A stretch of DNA of 36,788 bases, from contig JAGOEH010000009.1 in assembly GCA_017997825.1 (NCBI GenBank), positions 1-36,788 of the forward strand. Reading direction: 5' to 3'. The first letter of the stretch is position 1. Each line of letters begins with the position of its first letter. Positions 17,040 to 25,750 of this stretch are shown one piece after another. Source of the DNA: Candidatus Delongbacteria bacterium (GTDB lineage: Bacteria > JAGOEH01). Position numbers and translations under genes: made by a program. The notes beneath the pieces were generated by a model. The model saw nothing but the letters and a program-made list of their open reading frames with translations, had not been told where the DNA came from and did no database searches.

Positions 17040-19727
17040 TTAAAAATTCAAGAAACTGCTGACTTCCACTCCAAAAAACAGCTCCGGATTCCGCCGGGTA
17101 TAGGAGGGACTCTTGGGGGATGAGGTTTTGCTCAGATAGAACGGGCGATGGTTGAACAGGTTGTTGACGTAGAACGAAACCTCGGCTCCCTTCCACAGCG
17201 ATTTACTGACATTCAGATTGAACAGCCAGCACATCGGCATATCCTCTTCCAGCAGTTCCCAGGAATCGGGCTCAGATTCTCTCAGAATTTTAAAATCATC
17301 GCTCTTCCGTTCCTCGTCGCTCAGATATACCGTATCACCCTGGGGCGTGAAATAGCCGACCGGATAGATATCCTCCAGGCCGCGGTCTCCGCTGATATTC
17401 AGCACATTCTGTTGAATATGAAGCGTGATCCAGATTCCCAGCGAACGGGCCTGAATGTCGAAACGATAGTTCATCAGCAAGGTATGGGAATAACTGTCCC
17501 CAGACTCATGCAGGGCTTTGACCTTCATCCCGAGCGCCGGGACATAATAGCTGTAATAATTGATATAGGGTACACCGTGAAAACTCTCGTAATACATGTA
17601 AGCCCCATCGATCCGAAAAACGGTCTGGATAACCGGTATCCGCTTGCTCTGCAGCGAAAACTCCAGCCCCCGCTTCAGGGTATGGCTCTTGTCATTGATG
17701 GTCCGGTAGTACTCATACAGCATGATGGTATCCTTGACAATGGCCGTACTCTGATCCGGCCAGTCCGGATAGGATTTTTTGTAGAGAATCACCGGATAAT
17801 CCACCGTTCGAAACAGATCCTGGGTTCGATCCCAGTACCCCGTCAAGGTCAGGCCGAACGCCCCGATCTCCTGATCCAGGCTAACCTCAAGCTTGTCCTC
17901 GGTATAGCCCTTTAGGCTGTTATTATCCTGGCTGCGGATGGTAGTGGTCACAATCGAAAAGTTTTTGGAGGGATCGCTGGGATCCCGGACGGCCACAGTA
18001 TCGGCAATATCAAAATATCTGTATCCCGGAGTGATCATCCCCAAGGGAGGCGCTTTGGAGGTTTTTCCATACCCCAGCCTCACCTGGGTCTTCTCGGTCA
18101 AAGAATAGGCCAGGTTGACCCGGGGATTGAAAAAGGATCCGTTGTGGGATTTGATGAAATCATTCAATCCGAAGGAATAGGGACGATAACACTCATAGCG
18201 AAATCCGTACTGCAGACTGAAGGGCTTCCACAGCCGGCCGGTGATCTTGTCTTCGGCATACAGGTTGACGATATTATAGGCCGGTAAATCATCATAGGAA
18301 CGGGGCCGTGAAGATTCCACCCCCACATTGAGCGGATAGAGGGGATTGAAAACCACTCCCTGCCCGGTATTGAAATCATCCTGCCAGTTGATACCGGCCA
18401 GCCAGGTATGCAGAAAACGTCCGGTTTTGAAGTGATGATCCAGATACAAATCCGCATACAGCATCCAGGCTTGACCCTTGATCCAGCGTTTGCCCAGATA
18501 GGAGCCGAACACGATCACTCCCTCACCCACTCCCTCGGTCGTTCGGTCGGAAAGCACCGTATTATCACGGGCAATCAGGCTCTGCTCATAGGAGTTCTGA
18601 TGGGTATAGGACGCCGACAGATTCCAATTCAGCTTGAGGGCTTTATCCAGCCGGTAGGAGGCATTCTGATTGTACTTCAGGGTATAATCCCGGTTGTACC
18701 AGGCCGCCCGATCGACATAGGTCGGTTTTTCCTTGCTTTCGTCAAAGGAACGGGTATAATAGATAAAATTGGCGAATGAAAGACGTTCGGTCTCTTTTTT
18801 GGCGTTCAACTGCAGAGCAATCCGGGTATACCCGTCATCCTTGATCCGGATATCCCGTTCGGAGGTCGCCGTATTCAGATTGGCGGAGAACACCCAGCCT
18901 GAGATGGCCTTTCCCCCGCTCAGATTCATCTCATACAGATGGGGGTTATATTTGAACTTGAAGCGGGGTGGTTCCACTTTAATCTTGGTTTTAACTACCA
19001 GGGCTCCATCGGTTAGATTGCCGTAGCGGACCGAGGGAATCCCCCGGATCACTTCCGCTTCCTGCACATTTTCGGCCGGCACCGCCCGCAGATCATAACC
19101 GCTGTTGGCATTGGAATACCCGATTCCGACCTGCATGTTGGCCGAATTGCTCAAGGGCACTCCATCCAGAATCACCTGGGTTCCCAGAGCACTTCCACTA
19201 CGGATAACCGCCTTCTCCGGCGTGTTCAAGGTCGGATTGCTGACCGACATACCCGGCAAAAGACTCATGATATCACTCAGACTGGTAGCCTGAATATGCT
19301 CGATCTGATCGGTACCAATGGTGGTCTTGGTCTGCAAATCGGACGGAATGAACTGATCCTTGGCCGTCACGGTGATTCCACCGATCTGGATACTCTCATC
19401 TTTCAACCGGTAAGATTTGGCCAATTCTTTTCCCGGCATCAACTGAATCTTCTCCTTGATCGTGGTAAATCCGATAAAGCTGATCTGAACCGAATAAAAT
19501 CCCGGTTCCACCTTCATCTCAAACTTCCCGGCCGGATTGGTGGTTGTCCCCTGCTTGTTCTCCAACAACATGATATTGGCATAAGGCAACACCGAGCCGT
19601 TCTGATCCGTAACTATTCCTTTGAATACCGCCGACTGTCCGGCCGCCCGGGAGAGTCCGGATTGCACCACTATCAGCATCAGAATCATAAACCCTAAACA
19701 CCGTACTTTTTTTTCGATTGAATTCAC
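17040..19727 (-). CDS. TonB-dependent receptor with carboxypeptidase-regulatory-like N-terminal domain (second copy)
   Basis: This 895-residue protein begins at GTG with AGGA about nine bases upstream. Its signal peptide spans residues 1 to about 30 (FMILMLIVVQSGLSRAAG). The CarboxypepD_reg-like domain (about 33-115) includes FKGIVTDQNGSVLPYANI, NPAGKFEMKVEPGFY and ISFIGFTTIKEKI. The plug (about 125-255) contains SLSDIMSLLPGMSV, VIRSGSALGTQVILDGVPL and RGIPSVRYGNLTDGALVV. A barrel of some 640 residues follows, ending NPELFFGVEVSSFLNF with C-terminal Phe. It is paralogous to the receptor at 5900-8431 and heads the same gene order. A good promoter lies about 105 bases upstream, so it is the first gene of the right module. 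The ligand is unknown. Confidence 0.93.
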   Translation of the reverse strand: MNSIEKKVRCLGFMILMLIVVQSGLSRAAGQSAVFKGIVTDQNGSVLPYANIMLLENKQGTTTNPAGKFEMKVEPGFYSVQISFIGFTTIKEKIQLMPGKELAKSYRLKDESIQIGGITVTAKDQFIPSDLQTKTTIGTDQIEHIQATSLSDIMSLLPGMSVSNPTLNTPEKAVIRSGSALGTQVILDGVPLSNSANMQVGIGYSNANSGYDLRAVPAENVQEAEVIRGIPSVRYGNLTDGALVVKTKIKVEPPRFKFKYNPHLYEMNLSGGKAISGWVFSANLNTATSERDIRIKDDGYTRIALQLNAKKETERLSFANFIYYTRSFDESKEKPTYVDRAAWYNRDYTLKYNQNASYRLDKALKLNWNLSASYTHQNSYEQSLIARDNTVLSDRTTEGVGEGVIVFGSYLGKRWIKGQAWMLYADLYLDHHFKTGRFLHTWLAGINWQDDFNTGQGVVFNPLYPLNVGVESSRPRSYDDLPAYNIVNLYAEDKITGRLWKPFSLQYGFRYECYRPYSFGLNDFIKSHNGSFFNPRVNLAYSLTEKTQVRLGYGKTSKAPPLGMITPGYRYFDIADTVAVRDPSDPSKNFSIVTTTIRSQDNNSLKGYTEDKLEVSLDQEIGAFGLTLTGYWDRTQDLFRTVDYPVILYKKSYPDWPDQSTAIVKDTIMLYEYYRTINDKSHTLKRGLEFSLQSKRIPVIQTVFRIDGAYMYYESFHGVPYINYYSYYVPALGMKVKALHESGDSYSHTLLMNYRFDIQARSLGIWITLHIQQNVLNISGDRGLEDIYPVGYFTPQGDTVYLSDEERKSDDFKILRESEPDSWELLEEDMPMCWLFNLNVSKSLWKGAEVSFYVNNLFNHRPFYLSKTSSPKSPSYTRRNPELFFGVEVSSFLNF

Positions 19728-19830
19728 CTGACTCTTTCCTGGTTATAACGTTGGTAATTGACCGAACCCGGCGCAGCCCGCCAAGCCGGTTGTCCATCAT
19801 TCCCATTTTCACATCAAATCACAATTTATA

Positions 19831-19858
19831 AATATACATCATACCACTCCTTTGTCAA
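19831..19858 (-). promoter_or_regulatory. sigma70-type promoter of the right surface module
   Basis: On the minus strand, TTGACA (19853-19858) is separated by 16 bases from TATATT (19831-19836). Transcription would begin near 19824, about 97 bases before the receptor GTG at 19727. An AT-rich segment TTATAAATTGT follows the -10 box and also occurs downstream of the second minus-strand -35 box near 20260. Confidence 0.75.
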
Positions 19859-20235
19859 GTCCTATTTTCATGAAAACCAACATTCCGAATCCTTCCTAAC
19901 TCCTTATATTACATAGCATTTTCTATCTATACCGTGGTGTTCCCGCACCGGTCAATACCTTCTTTCATCTGATAGTTGTTATACACCTGAATACCCAACG
20001 CAATAATCCATACGCTGTCTCAACCAAGCCCGCACTCTGCATAGGCAGGCATCTCAACACTCATCACACCGCTCTGGCAGAAATGAATACCCGAGAGGGT
20101 AATCGCCCGAGCGTCCAATCTACCGCCAGCGCCCTGCTCTTACGGACGACTGACGCTTGAATCAATAGCCTCTGATCGTGTATCCACCGTGCCGGATCGG
20201 ATCGGTAGACCGGCATTTTGTTTGATTCATCTAAC
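19859..20235 (-). other. gene-free stretch, possible structured noncoding RNA or long leader
   Basis: No convincing gene lies here. Frames are broken, or open without ribosome binding sites. A promoter-like site at 20236-20263 faces into it and would start RNA near 20229. The RNA could form several helices: TACCC/GGGTA with a 4-base loop (20088-20101), AGCGTC/GACGCT (20110-20115 with 20152-20157) and ACCG..GTG/CAC..CGGT (19931-19952). I looked for tmRNA, RNase P and SRP signatures and saw none. It could also be a long 5' leader of the receptor gene, or plain intergenic DNA. Confidence 0.25.
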
Positions 20236-20263
20236 AATTTATAATTTTTTAAGGATTTGTCAA
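20236..20263 (-). promoter_or_regulatory. possible distal promoter facing the gene-free stretch
   Basis: On the minus strand, TTGACA (20258-20263) is separated by 16 bases from TAAATT (20236-20241). The -35 box is perfect but the -10 is imperfect; TATAAA at 20238-20243 would need a short 14-base spacer. It is divergent from the glycerate kinase promoter about 40 bases away. Confidence 0.5.
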
Positions 20264-20303
20264 GTAGAAACAGTTTTTTTCCCCAAAAAAAATCAATCAT
20301 GGA

Positions 20304-20332
20304 TTGACATCTTGTCTCCGATTGAGTATATC
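20304..20332 (+). promoter_or_regulatory. sigma70-type promoter of the glycerate kinase gene
   Basis: TTGACA (20304-20309), a 17-base spacer and TATATC (20327-20332). Transcription would start near 20339, giving a ~56-base leader to the ATG at 20395. Confidence 0.8.
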
Positions 20333-20394
20333 TGTTTTGATACCATAAATTTGATTTGAACCTGCTCGGGCATAGAACAAGAAGGAGAAAATTA

Positions 20395-21528
20395 ATGATC
20401 AGAACCATTATGCTGGCACCGGATTCATTCAAGGAGAGCTTGTCGGCCGATCAATTTTGCCGGATTGCCGGTTCGGTCATTCAACAGGAGATGCCGGGCT
20501 GCCGAATCTGGGAAATGCCGATTTCGGACGGGGGAGAAGGTTTTGTGCGGGGATTGATCAGGGCCGGATTGGGAATCCGTCAAACCCGGATTGTAACGGG
20601 TCCATACCGTCAACCGGTTACCGCCGAATGGGCCTGGCGCGAGGAAGACCGAACTGCCATTATCGAAATGGCCTCGGCCTCGGGACTGGAGCGAACAAAT
20701 CCGGATCAGAGAGATACCAAATCAGCCACCTCTTATGGAACGGGTGAATTGATCAGGGCGGCACTGGATCACGAAGCCCGCACCATCTATCTGGGGATCG
20801 GCGGCAGCGCCACCACCGATGGGGGTGTTGGGATCGCGGCTGCCTTAGGATACCGTTTCTTCGATGCCCAGGGAGCCTCTTTCATACCAGTCGGCGCCGA
20901 TCTGAACCGTGTTTGCCGGATCGATCCTCAGCACATGGATCCTCGGCTGAGCACCACTCCATTGATGGTAGCTTGTGACGTCACCAATCCCCTGCTGGGT
21001 CCCTCCGGCAGCGCCCGGGTTTATGCCCCTCAAAAAGGGGCTACCGAACAGGATATTGAGCAGTTGGAGCAGAATCTGGCCTGGCTGGCCCAACGTGTAT
21101 GCGAGTTGACCGGGCATGACTATTCCCATCATCCCGGTGCCGGTGCGGCCGGAGGGGCCGGATTCGGCCTGACCAGCCTGTTGAATGCACAGCTTGAGCC
21201 CGGTATCGATTGGTTCCTGAAGGCCGTCCGCTTCTCTTGTCTGCTGCCGGATACCGACTTGATCATTACCGGCGAAGGCTGCCTCGACTCCCAACTCGAT
21301 GACGGCAAATCGATCCATGGGATCCTAAAAGCCGCCGCCGAAGCCGCGGTTCCGGTTATCATCATCTGCGGAACCAATCGCCTGGGTCCTGAGATTTACC
21401 ATCAGTACCCCCACCTGCGTGGCATCTTTCCCATCCTTCAACAGCCGCTCAGCCTGCCGAAAACACTCTCCCATGCCGAAAATTGGCTGGACTTCACGCT
21501 CCGCTCCGTCATCCGTCTGATTCACTAA
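20395..21528 (+). CDS. glycerate kinase (GlxK/GarK family)
   Basis: This enzyme phosphorylates D-glycerate with ATP, to 2- or 3-phosphoglycerate depending on the subtype, feeding glyoxylate/serine or glycerate breakdown into glycolysis. The start ATG at 20395 follows AAGGAG by seven bases; the frame extends upstream to a TTG but without a binding site. The product has 377 residues, the usual family size. Family motifs run in order: LAPDSFKESLSA at the N-terminus, PISDGGEGF, SYGTGELIRAAL, the glycine-rich LGIGGSATTDGGVG, CDVTNPLLGPSGSA, GAGAAGGAGFG and ITGEGCLDSQ near the C-terminal part. The gene stands alone on the plus strand with its own promoter and is convergent with the Lnt operon. No terminator is obvious beyond the stop. 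Phosphorylation position (GlxK versus GarK) cannot be decided, so no symbol is given. Confidence 0.95.
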   Translation: MIRTIMLAPDSFKESLSADQFCRIAGSVIQQEMPGCRIWEMPISDGGEGFVRGLIRAGLGIRQTRIVTGPYRQPVTAEWAWREEDRTAIIEMASASGLERTNPDQRDTKSATSYGTGELIRAALDHEARTIYLGIGGSATTDGGVGIAAALGYRFFDAQGASFIPVGADLNRVCRIDPQHMDPRLSTTPLMVACDVTNPLLGPSGSARVYAPQKGATEQDIEQLEQNLAWLAQRVCELTGHDYSHHPGAGAAGGAGFGLTSLLNAQLEPGIDWFLKAVRFSCLLPDTDLIITGEGCLDSQLDDGKSIHGILKAAAEAAVPVIIICGTNRLGPEIYHQYPHLRGIFPILQQPLSLPKTLSHAENWLDFTLRSVIRLIH

Positions 21529-21681
21529 ACTCCATGATAACGAATCATTTCATATACTTATAAAACTATTGAATCGGGTGATACCGGATCAATCCGGATA
21601 GTGAATGGTATTGACCCGGTATGGTCGATAAGATGATCCATACAGAATTTTGATAAGGAATGGATTTAAATGGGGTAAAAT

Positions 21682-23166
21682 TCAGACGGAAGCGAACGGA
21701 CGGCGCCGAAACACTCTCAGAATCAGCAAAACGGCCAGTCCCAGCCATAAGCCCTGGGGCCAGGCATCTCCGATGATCTGATACAGCGTGATATCCCCCT
21801 TCAGACATACCGATCCGACCCGTACATCATCCTCGAAAATCCGGGTCGAGTGTTCGATTCGACCGATCGGAGAGACAAAAAAAGTGAGTCCGGTATTGGC
21901 CACCCGCGCAACTCCGATCCGGTTTTCCACCGCCCTGAAAATCCCGAGATAGGCATGCTGATAAGGCGCAGAATAGCGGCCGAACCAGGCATCATTGGTG
22001 ATGGTAACCAGAAAGTCGGAACCCTGATTGACAAAACGCCGGATCAGGTCGGGAAAGATGATCTCATAACAAATCGGGGTCGGAAATCGCCGACCTCGGA
22101 ATTCGGCCAGTTTGTACTCGGTTCCGTAATCGAAAGCACCCTGCCCGAAATCAATGGCATTCAGCCACGGAAATTGGTCGGAAAACGGAATCCGCTCCCC
22201 GAAGGGAACCAGCCGGATTTTATTGTAGGTGTAAATCAAGGCTCCGGTTTCGGAAAACCCGAAGGCGGTATTATAGACCTTGCTGTTCTCATAATCCAGA
22301 GTTCCGGTATACAACGGTTTTTTGATTTCACGGGTCAACCGGGTGATGCCGTCCCAATACAGGGCATTCATCCTGAGGTAACACGGAGCCGCGGTTTCCG
22401 GCCACACGATCAGATCGGCCCCCAGACTGTCGGCCCGGCGGCTGAAACTCAAATATTTATCGAGGGTTATCTCCAAGAACTCCCGGGTCCATTTCTGGTC
22501 CTGGTTGATATTTCCCTGGATCAATCCCAATTTGAATTCGGTCCGGGATTCCCGTACCGTGGCGATTCGATAATACCCATATCCATTGATCATCAGGAAC
22601 AATAGAACCAGCAAAACCATGCTGTTTTTCCGTATCGCCGGATCTTTCCAGATCAGATATAACAGGATATTGACGGCAAACAGGGCCGTTCCGACCAGCC
22701 AAATTCCACCCAGATCGGCCACCTGGATAAAGGAAAGAAAATAATGAACGGTAGCGCCCAGCAGATTCCAGGGAAAAGCGATAAAGGTCTGGCTGCGCAG
22801 GTAATCGACGGCATTCCAGGCCGCCATCAGAATCAGCAGATTAGCGGTTCGGCAGGACCCGGCCAGGTACCCGGCCAGTCCAAAGATCAGACCATAATAT
22901 GCGGCTTCCGTGATCATCAGGGGAACCAGTCCGACCCAGGTCACATGGTAGATCCAGAACAGGGTAGCCCAGCTCAACAGGAATCCGATCCACCAGCCGT
23001 TCAAAAAAAAACCGAGGATGGAACGCTTGTCCCGGATGGCCTGCTCAAACAGGAGGAGGGCGGGTATCAGCGCCACAAACGGAAGCCCGGGCCACGAAAA
23101 GGGAGGGAAGCTGAAAGTCAGTCCCAACGCGGTCATGACCACATAGCGCCAGTAAATGCCTCTCAA
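21682..23166 (-). CDS. lnt: apolipoprotein N-acyltransferase
   Basis: Lnt adds the third acyl chain to the N-terminal Cys of lipoproteins in the inner membrane, using phospholipid. The 494-residue protein has about seven hydrophobic segments before residue 200 and one at the C-terminal end, flanking a nitrilase domain (about 210-450). The catalytic triad is visible: Glu257 (LIVWPETAAP), Lys316 (YNKIRLVPFGERIPF) and Cys366 (TPICYEIIFPDL). The conserved DFLVTITNDAWFG and RAVENR are also present. The start is a TTG overlapping the stop of the upstream gene by four bases, with AAGGA eight bases before it, so translation is coupled to the methyltransferase/reductase gene. The nearby lipoprotein genes are potential clients, but the operon link to methionine metabolism looks incidental. 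Confidence 0.95.
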   Translation of the reverse strand: MRGIYWRYVVMTALGLTFSFPPFSWPGLPFVALIPALLLFEQAIRDKRSILGFFLNGWWIGFLLSWATLFWIYHVTWVGLVPLMITEAAYYGLIFGLAGYLAGSCRTANLLILMAAWNAVDYLRSQTFIAFPWNLLGATVHYFLSFIQVADLGGIWLVGTALFAVNILLYLIWKDPAIRKNSMVLLVLLFLMINGYGYYRIATVRESRTEFKLGLIQGNINQDQKWTREFLEITLDKYLSFSRRADSLGADLIVWPETAAPCYLRMNALYWDGITRLTREIKKPLYTGTLDYENSKVYNTAFGFSETGALIYTYNKIRLVPFGERIPFSDQFPWLNAIDFGQGAFDYGTEYKLAEFRGRRFPTPICYEIIFPDLIRRFVNQGSDFLVTITNDAWFGRYSAPYQHAYLGIFRAVENRIGVARVANTGLTFFVSPIGRIEHSTRIFEDDVRVGSVCLKGDITLYQIIGDAWPQGLWLGLAVLLILRVFRRRPFASV

Positions 23167-25016
23167 TCGGTCAATCCTTCGAGAATCCGGCCGACATGGC
23201 GATGATTACCCGCCGGCATCATAATATAGGTCCCCTGGACCCAATCCCGAACACCGGCCAGGGTATCCCGGGCAATCGAAAATCCCAGGTCGCGCGCCTC
23301 CTCTTTGGAGGCCGCCTTCTGCAGCTTTTCTCGGATCCACAGGGGAATCGACATGCCCGGCACCTCATTATGCATGAACTCCGCCATTTTATAGGATGTC
23401 AGGGGCATGATGCCGACCAGAACCGGAATGGAATACTCCCGAACCGCATCCAGTAAAAGCTTAAATCGATCGATCTCATACACCGGCTGGGTTAGGATGA
23501 ATTCCGCCCCCTGTTTGATTTTCCGGATGGTTCGGTCCAGTTCCTCATCCAGATTGACCGCCGCCGGATTCGCTCCCACTCCGATCACAAAAGAAGCCGG
23601 GTGCTGAAGCTGATTTCCGGCCAGATCCAATCCCTTGTTCAGATTGGATACAATACGGACCAGCCCGATCGAATCGACGTCAAATACGCCGGTGCTGTTG
23701 GGGAAATCTCCCAGCTTGGGAGGATCCCCGGTCACAATCAATATATTTCTCAATCCGAGAGCCTCCGCCCCTAACAGATCAGCCTGAATCCCGATCAGAC
23801 TCTTATCGCGGCAGGTGTAATGCCAGATCGTCTCGATATCGATGCACTGTTTGACGATGGTTGCCATCGCCATCGGATTCATACGGGCCGAAGCGCGGGG
23901 ACCATCGGGAATATTGATGGCATCTACCCCCTGGCTTTTCAGATAATTGATTTTCTCCAGTATATCCGATAAATCCGCTCCCCGGGGCGGCGAGATCTCC
24001 ACCGAGACTAAAAACTTCGTACCCAACATCTGTCCCAATCTGGACTTATCCTCCAGATTTTTACTGCAAAACCCGACCGTTTCCGACTCGATCTGCTCCG
24101 GTTCCTCACAAACGGCTGTGGCGGCAACCGACTCCATCTTACGATAAAGGGATAATCCCTGCTTGATCATGGCGATATGTTCGGGGGTCGATCCGCAGCA
24201 CCCCCCGATAATCCGCGCCCCTAACTGTATATAGCGCCGGGCATATTCGGCAAAGTATTCCGGGGTGGTGGAATAGAAAAGCCGATCGCTGACCAATTGC
24301 GGATAACCGGCATTCGGCATGACCGATACCGGCTTTTCAGCCACTTTGATCATTCGGCTCAGAATATCCATCATCGGTTTTGGGCCGATCGCACAATTGA
24401 TTCCAATCCCCTCGACCGGAAGACTATTCAAATGGGCCGTTGCCTTTTCGGGTGAGATTCCGAAATCCGTCGGACCTTCCTGAGTAAACGTGACCGAGGC
24501 GATCAGAGGAAGATCGGAAACCTGACGAACCGCTTCCACGGCAATCTCGATCTCCTCGATATCCCGAAAGGTCTCCAGAATAAATAGATCCACTCCCCCA
24601 TCCCGAAGCGCCATGGCTTGTTCCCGAAAGTATTCCACCGCTTCCTCACGCTGGATTTTCCCCTTGGGAAACACCAGTGCGCCCAAAGGTCCGATCGAAC
24701 CGGCGACCCAGACATCCTCTCCGGCACAGCGCAACGCGATCTCGGCTCCCCGCCGATTGATCGCATAAACCTGATCATCCAGTCCGAATTGGGTTAATTT
24801 AATCCGGTTGGCGCCAAAAGTGTTGGTCTCGATCACATCACACCCGGCCGTCACATAAGCCCGATGAATGGTTTCCACCAATTGGGGTGCGCTTAAATTA
24901 ATCTCTTCATAACAGCGGTTGAAGAATACCCCGTGATGATACAGCATAGTGCCCATGGCTCCATCAAACAGGATAACCTGACCCTGATTCAGATATGTCA
25001 GAAAATTTGTTTCCAT
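23163..25016 (-). CDS. bifunctional homocysteine S-methyltransferase / methylenetetrahydrofolate reductase
   Basis: The 617-residue protein starts at ATG 25016, six bases after AAAGGA; upstream in-frame codons lack a good site. The N-terminal half (about 1-300) is a Pfam S-methyl_trans barrel: ILFDGAMGTMLY, IETNTFGANRIKL, and the zinc-binding cysteines Cys208 (GINCAIGP) and Cys273-Cys274 (GGCCGSTPEHI). The C-terminal half (about 325-617) is MetF-like: FLVSVEISPPRG, ILIVTGDPPKLGD, IKQGAEFILTQPVYE and GIMPLTSYK. This architecture is known from Bacillus YitJ-type proteins. It makes 5-methyl-THF and carries a methyltransferase for homocysteine, though whether methyl-THF or another donor is used cannot be told. 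No cobalamin-binding domain is present. It lies 10 bases after the HPt gene and overlaps lnt. Confidence 0.95.
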   Translation of the reverse strand: METNFLTYLNQGQVILFDGAMGTMLYHHGVFFNRCYEEINLSAPQLVETIHRAYVTAGCDVIETNTFGANRIKLTQFGLDDQVYAINRRGAEIALRCAGEDVWVAGSIGPLGALVFPKGKIQREEAVEYFREQAMALRDGGVDLFILETFRDIEEIEIAVEAVRQVSDLPLIASVTFTQEGPTDFGISPEKATAHLNSLPVEGIGINCAIGPKPMMDILSRMIKVAEKPVSVMPNAGYPQLVSDRLFYSTTPEYFAEYARRYIQLGARIIGGCCGSTPEHIAMIKQGLSLYRKMESVAATAVCEEPEQIESETVGFCSKNLEDKSRLGQMLGTKFLVSVEISPPRGADLSDILEKINYLKSQGVDAINIPDGPRASARMNPMAMATIVKQCIDIETIWHYTCRDKSLIGIQADLLGAEALGLRNILIVTGDPPKLGDFPNSTGVFDVDSIGLVRIVSNLNKGLDLAGNQLQHPASFVIGVGANPAAVNLDEELDRTIRKIKQGAEFILTQPVYEIDRFKLLLDAVREYSIPVLVGIMPLTSYKMAEFMHNEVPGMSIPLWIREKLQKAASKEEARDLGFSIARDTLAGVRDWVQGTYIMMPAGNHRHVGRILEGLTD

Positions 25017-25026
25017 CCTCATTCCT

Positions 25027-25380
25027 TTATCGCTTTCCGGGAAAATTTCGGTCAATCTCGGTCAGCAGAATCTGAAACCCGATCTGTAATTGTCCGAAAT
25101 ACTGCCGGCATTTAATAAGCTCATCAGCGGCGTTTTCCTTCTCGATCCGGCCGGCCAGGTGATAAACCTGCTCGGCTCCGATTTGAGCCGAAGCGGATTT
25201 AATGGAGTGGGCATGACGCCGTACATCCTCCATAATACCCAGCTGCAGGCTCATACCGAGCTGCGTCATTCGTTCCGGAATACTCCTCAAATAAGCATCG
25301 ATCAAAATCCGGTAGAGATGAAGATCATTATTCAGCCTCTCCAGAGCAATCTGAGAATTCAAAACAGATAACGTCTCCAT
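25027..25380 (-). CDS. stand-alone histidine phosphotransfer (HPt) domain protein
   Basis: This 117-residue, almost entirely helical protein carries the HPt signature around His58 (AHSIKSASAQIGA). The pattern HxxKSAS is what response-regulator receivers and hybrid kinases recognise. HPt domains are four-helix bundles that relay phosphate between receivers; this one has no fused receiver or kinase. No two-component partner is encoded in the window, so the cognate kinase and regulator must lie elsewhere. It is the first gene of the operon with the methionine enzyme (10-base gap) and Lnt. The ribosome binding site is weak (GGGAG about 13 bases before ATG). A promoter lies about 120 bases upstream. 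Position before metabolic genes may be chance, or may tie signal output to this transcript. Confidence 0.85.
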   Translation of the reverse strand: METLSVLNSQIALERLNNDLHLYRILIDAYLRSIPERMTQLGMSLQLGIMEDVRRHAHSIKSASAQIGAEQVYHLAGRIEKENAADELIKCRQYFGQLQIGFQILLTEIDRNFPGKR

Positions 25381-25501
25381 GTGGTGATCGATTCTCCCAA
25401 TTAAAACCGATTACACGAGGGTATCCGATTGAATCCGACTCCCGGCATCACAGTATCCGTAGTTCGGCGAACGCACCCTCCCGTCCAGTCAAGGCGGGAT
25501 T

Positions 25502-25530
25502 AATATACGGCAAATCATATAAAAAATCAA
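25502..25530 (-). promoter_or_regulatory. promoter of the HPt-methyltransferase-lnt operon
   Basis: On the minus strand, TTGATT (25525-25530), a 17-base spacer and TATATT (25502-25507). The start near 25495 leaves a leader of about 115 bases. I compared the leader with SAM-I and tetrahydrofolate riboswitch patterns by eye and recognised neither. Confidence 0.65.
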
Positions 25531-25605
25531 TCCCAAAATTTCAAGGCCCCGAGCCGGATTCCATTCTGCATTAAAACTGATTTTTAGACTTGGATAAAAA
25601 TGGTC

Positions 25606-25634
25606 TTGACTTTATAACCGGATTTGACTATATT
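25606..25634 (+). promoter_or_regulatory. promoter of the tRNA-Arg gene
   Basis: TTGACT (25606-25611), a 17-base spacer and TATATT (25629-25634). The predicted start near 25641 is only six bases before the mature tRNA 5' end at 25647. Confidence 0.85.
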
Positions 25635-25646
25635 TGAAATTCACCA

Positions 25647-25720
25647 GCACCCGTAGCTCAATTGGATAGAGCATCTGACTACGGATCAGACGGTTTGGGG
25701 TTCGAATCCTCTCGGGTGCG
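25647..25720 (+). tRNA. tRNA-Arg (anticodon ACG)
   Basis: A complete cloverleaf of 74 bases is visible. The acceptor stem is GCACCCG/CGGGTGC with discriminator G. The D arm is GCTC/GAGC with loop AATTGGATA. The anticodon stem is TCTGA/TCAGA with loop CTACGGA (anticodon ACG), and the T loop is TTCGAAT. The T stem has one T-T mismatch at its base and one G-T pair. The 3' CCA is not encoded and must be added after transcription. The first anticodon base is presumably edited to inosine, as usual for this tRNA. Confidence 0.95.
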
Positions 25721-25750
25721 TCGGTACCATGATCGTAAGATCGACTTTTT

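Noticed and set aside
17148-17915. 255-codon plus-strand open frame
   Set aside because: It is antisense to the barrel part of the TonB receptor and has no domain or ribosome binding site.
19859-20235. tmRNA, RNase P RNA, 6S or SRP RNA
   Set aside because: I looked for the tRNA-like 3' end, the GAGGAAAGTCC-type core and the SRP GGAAGG loop and found none, so only an unspecified structure is suggested.
20064-20432. 122-codon minus-strand open frame in the gene-free stretch
   Set aside because: It starts within the opposing glycerate kinase leader, spans both promoters, has no ribosome binding site and unlikely composition. A 50-codon internal version also lacks a start signal.
21581-21622. 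terminator between glycerate kinase and lnt
   Set aside because: Short inverted repeats (CCGGA/TCCGG and ATACCGG/CCGGTAT) exist but no T-run follows on either strand, so they were not called.
21850-22605. 251-codon plus-strand open frame
   Set aside because: It is antisense to the catalytic domain of lnt, which has all its family motifs, and has no start signal of its own.
25381-25495. SAM or folate riboswitch in the leader of the methionine enzyme operon
   Set aside because: Only a small CCCG/CGGG hairpin is visible and the conserved cores of these riboswitches were not recognised.
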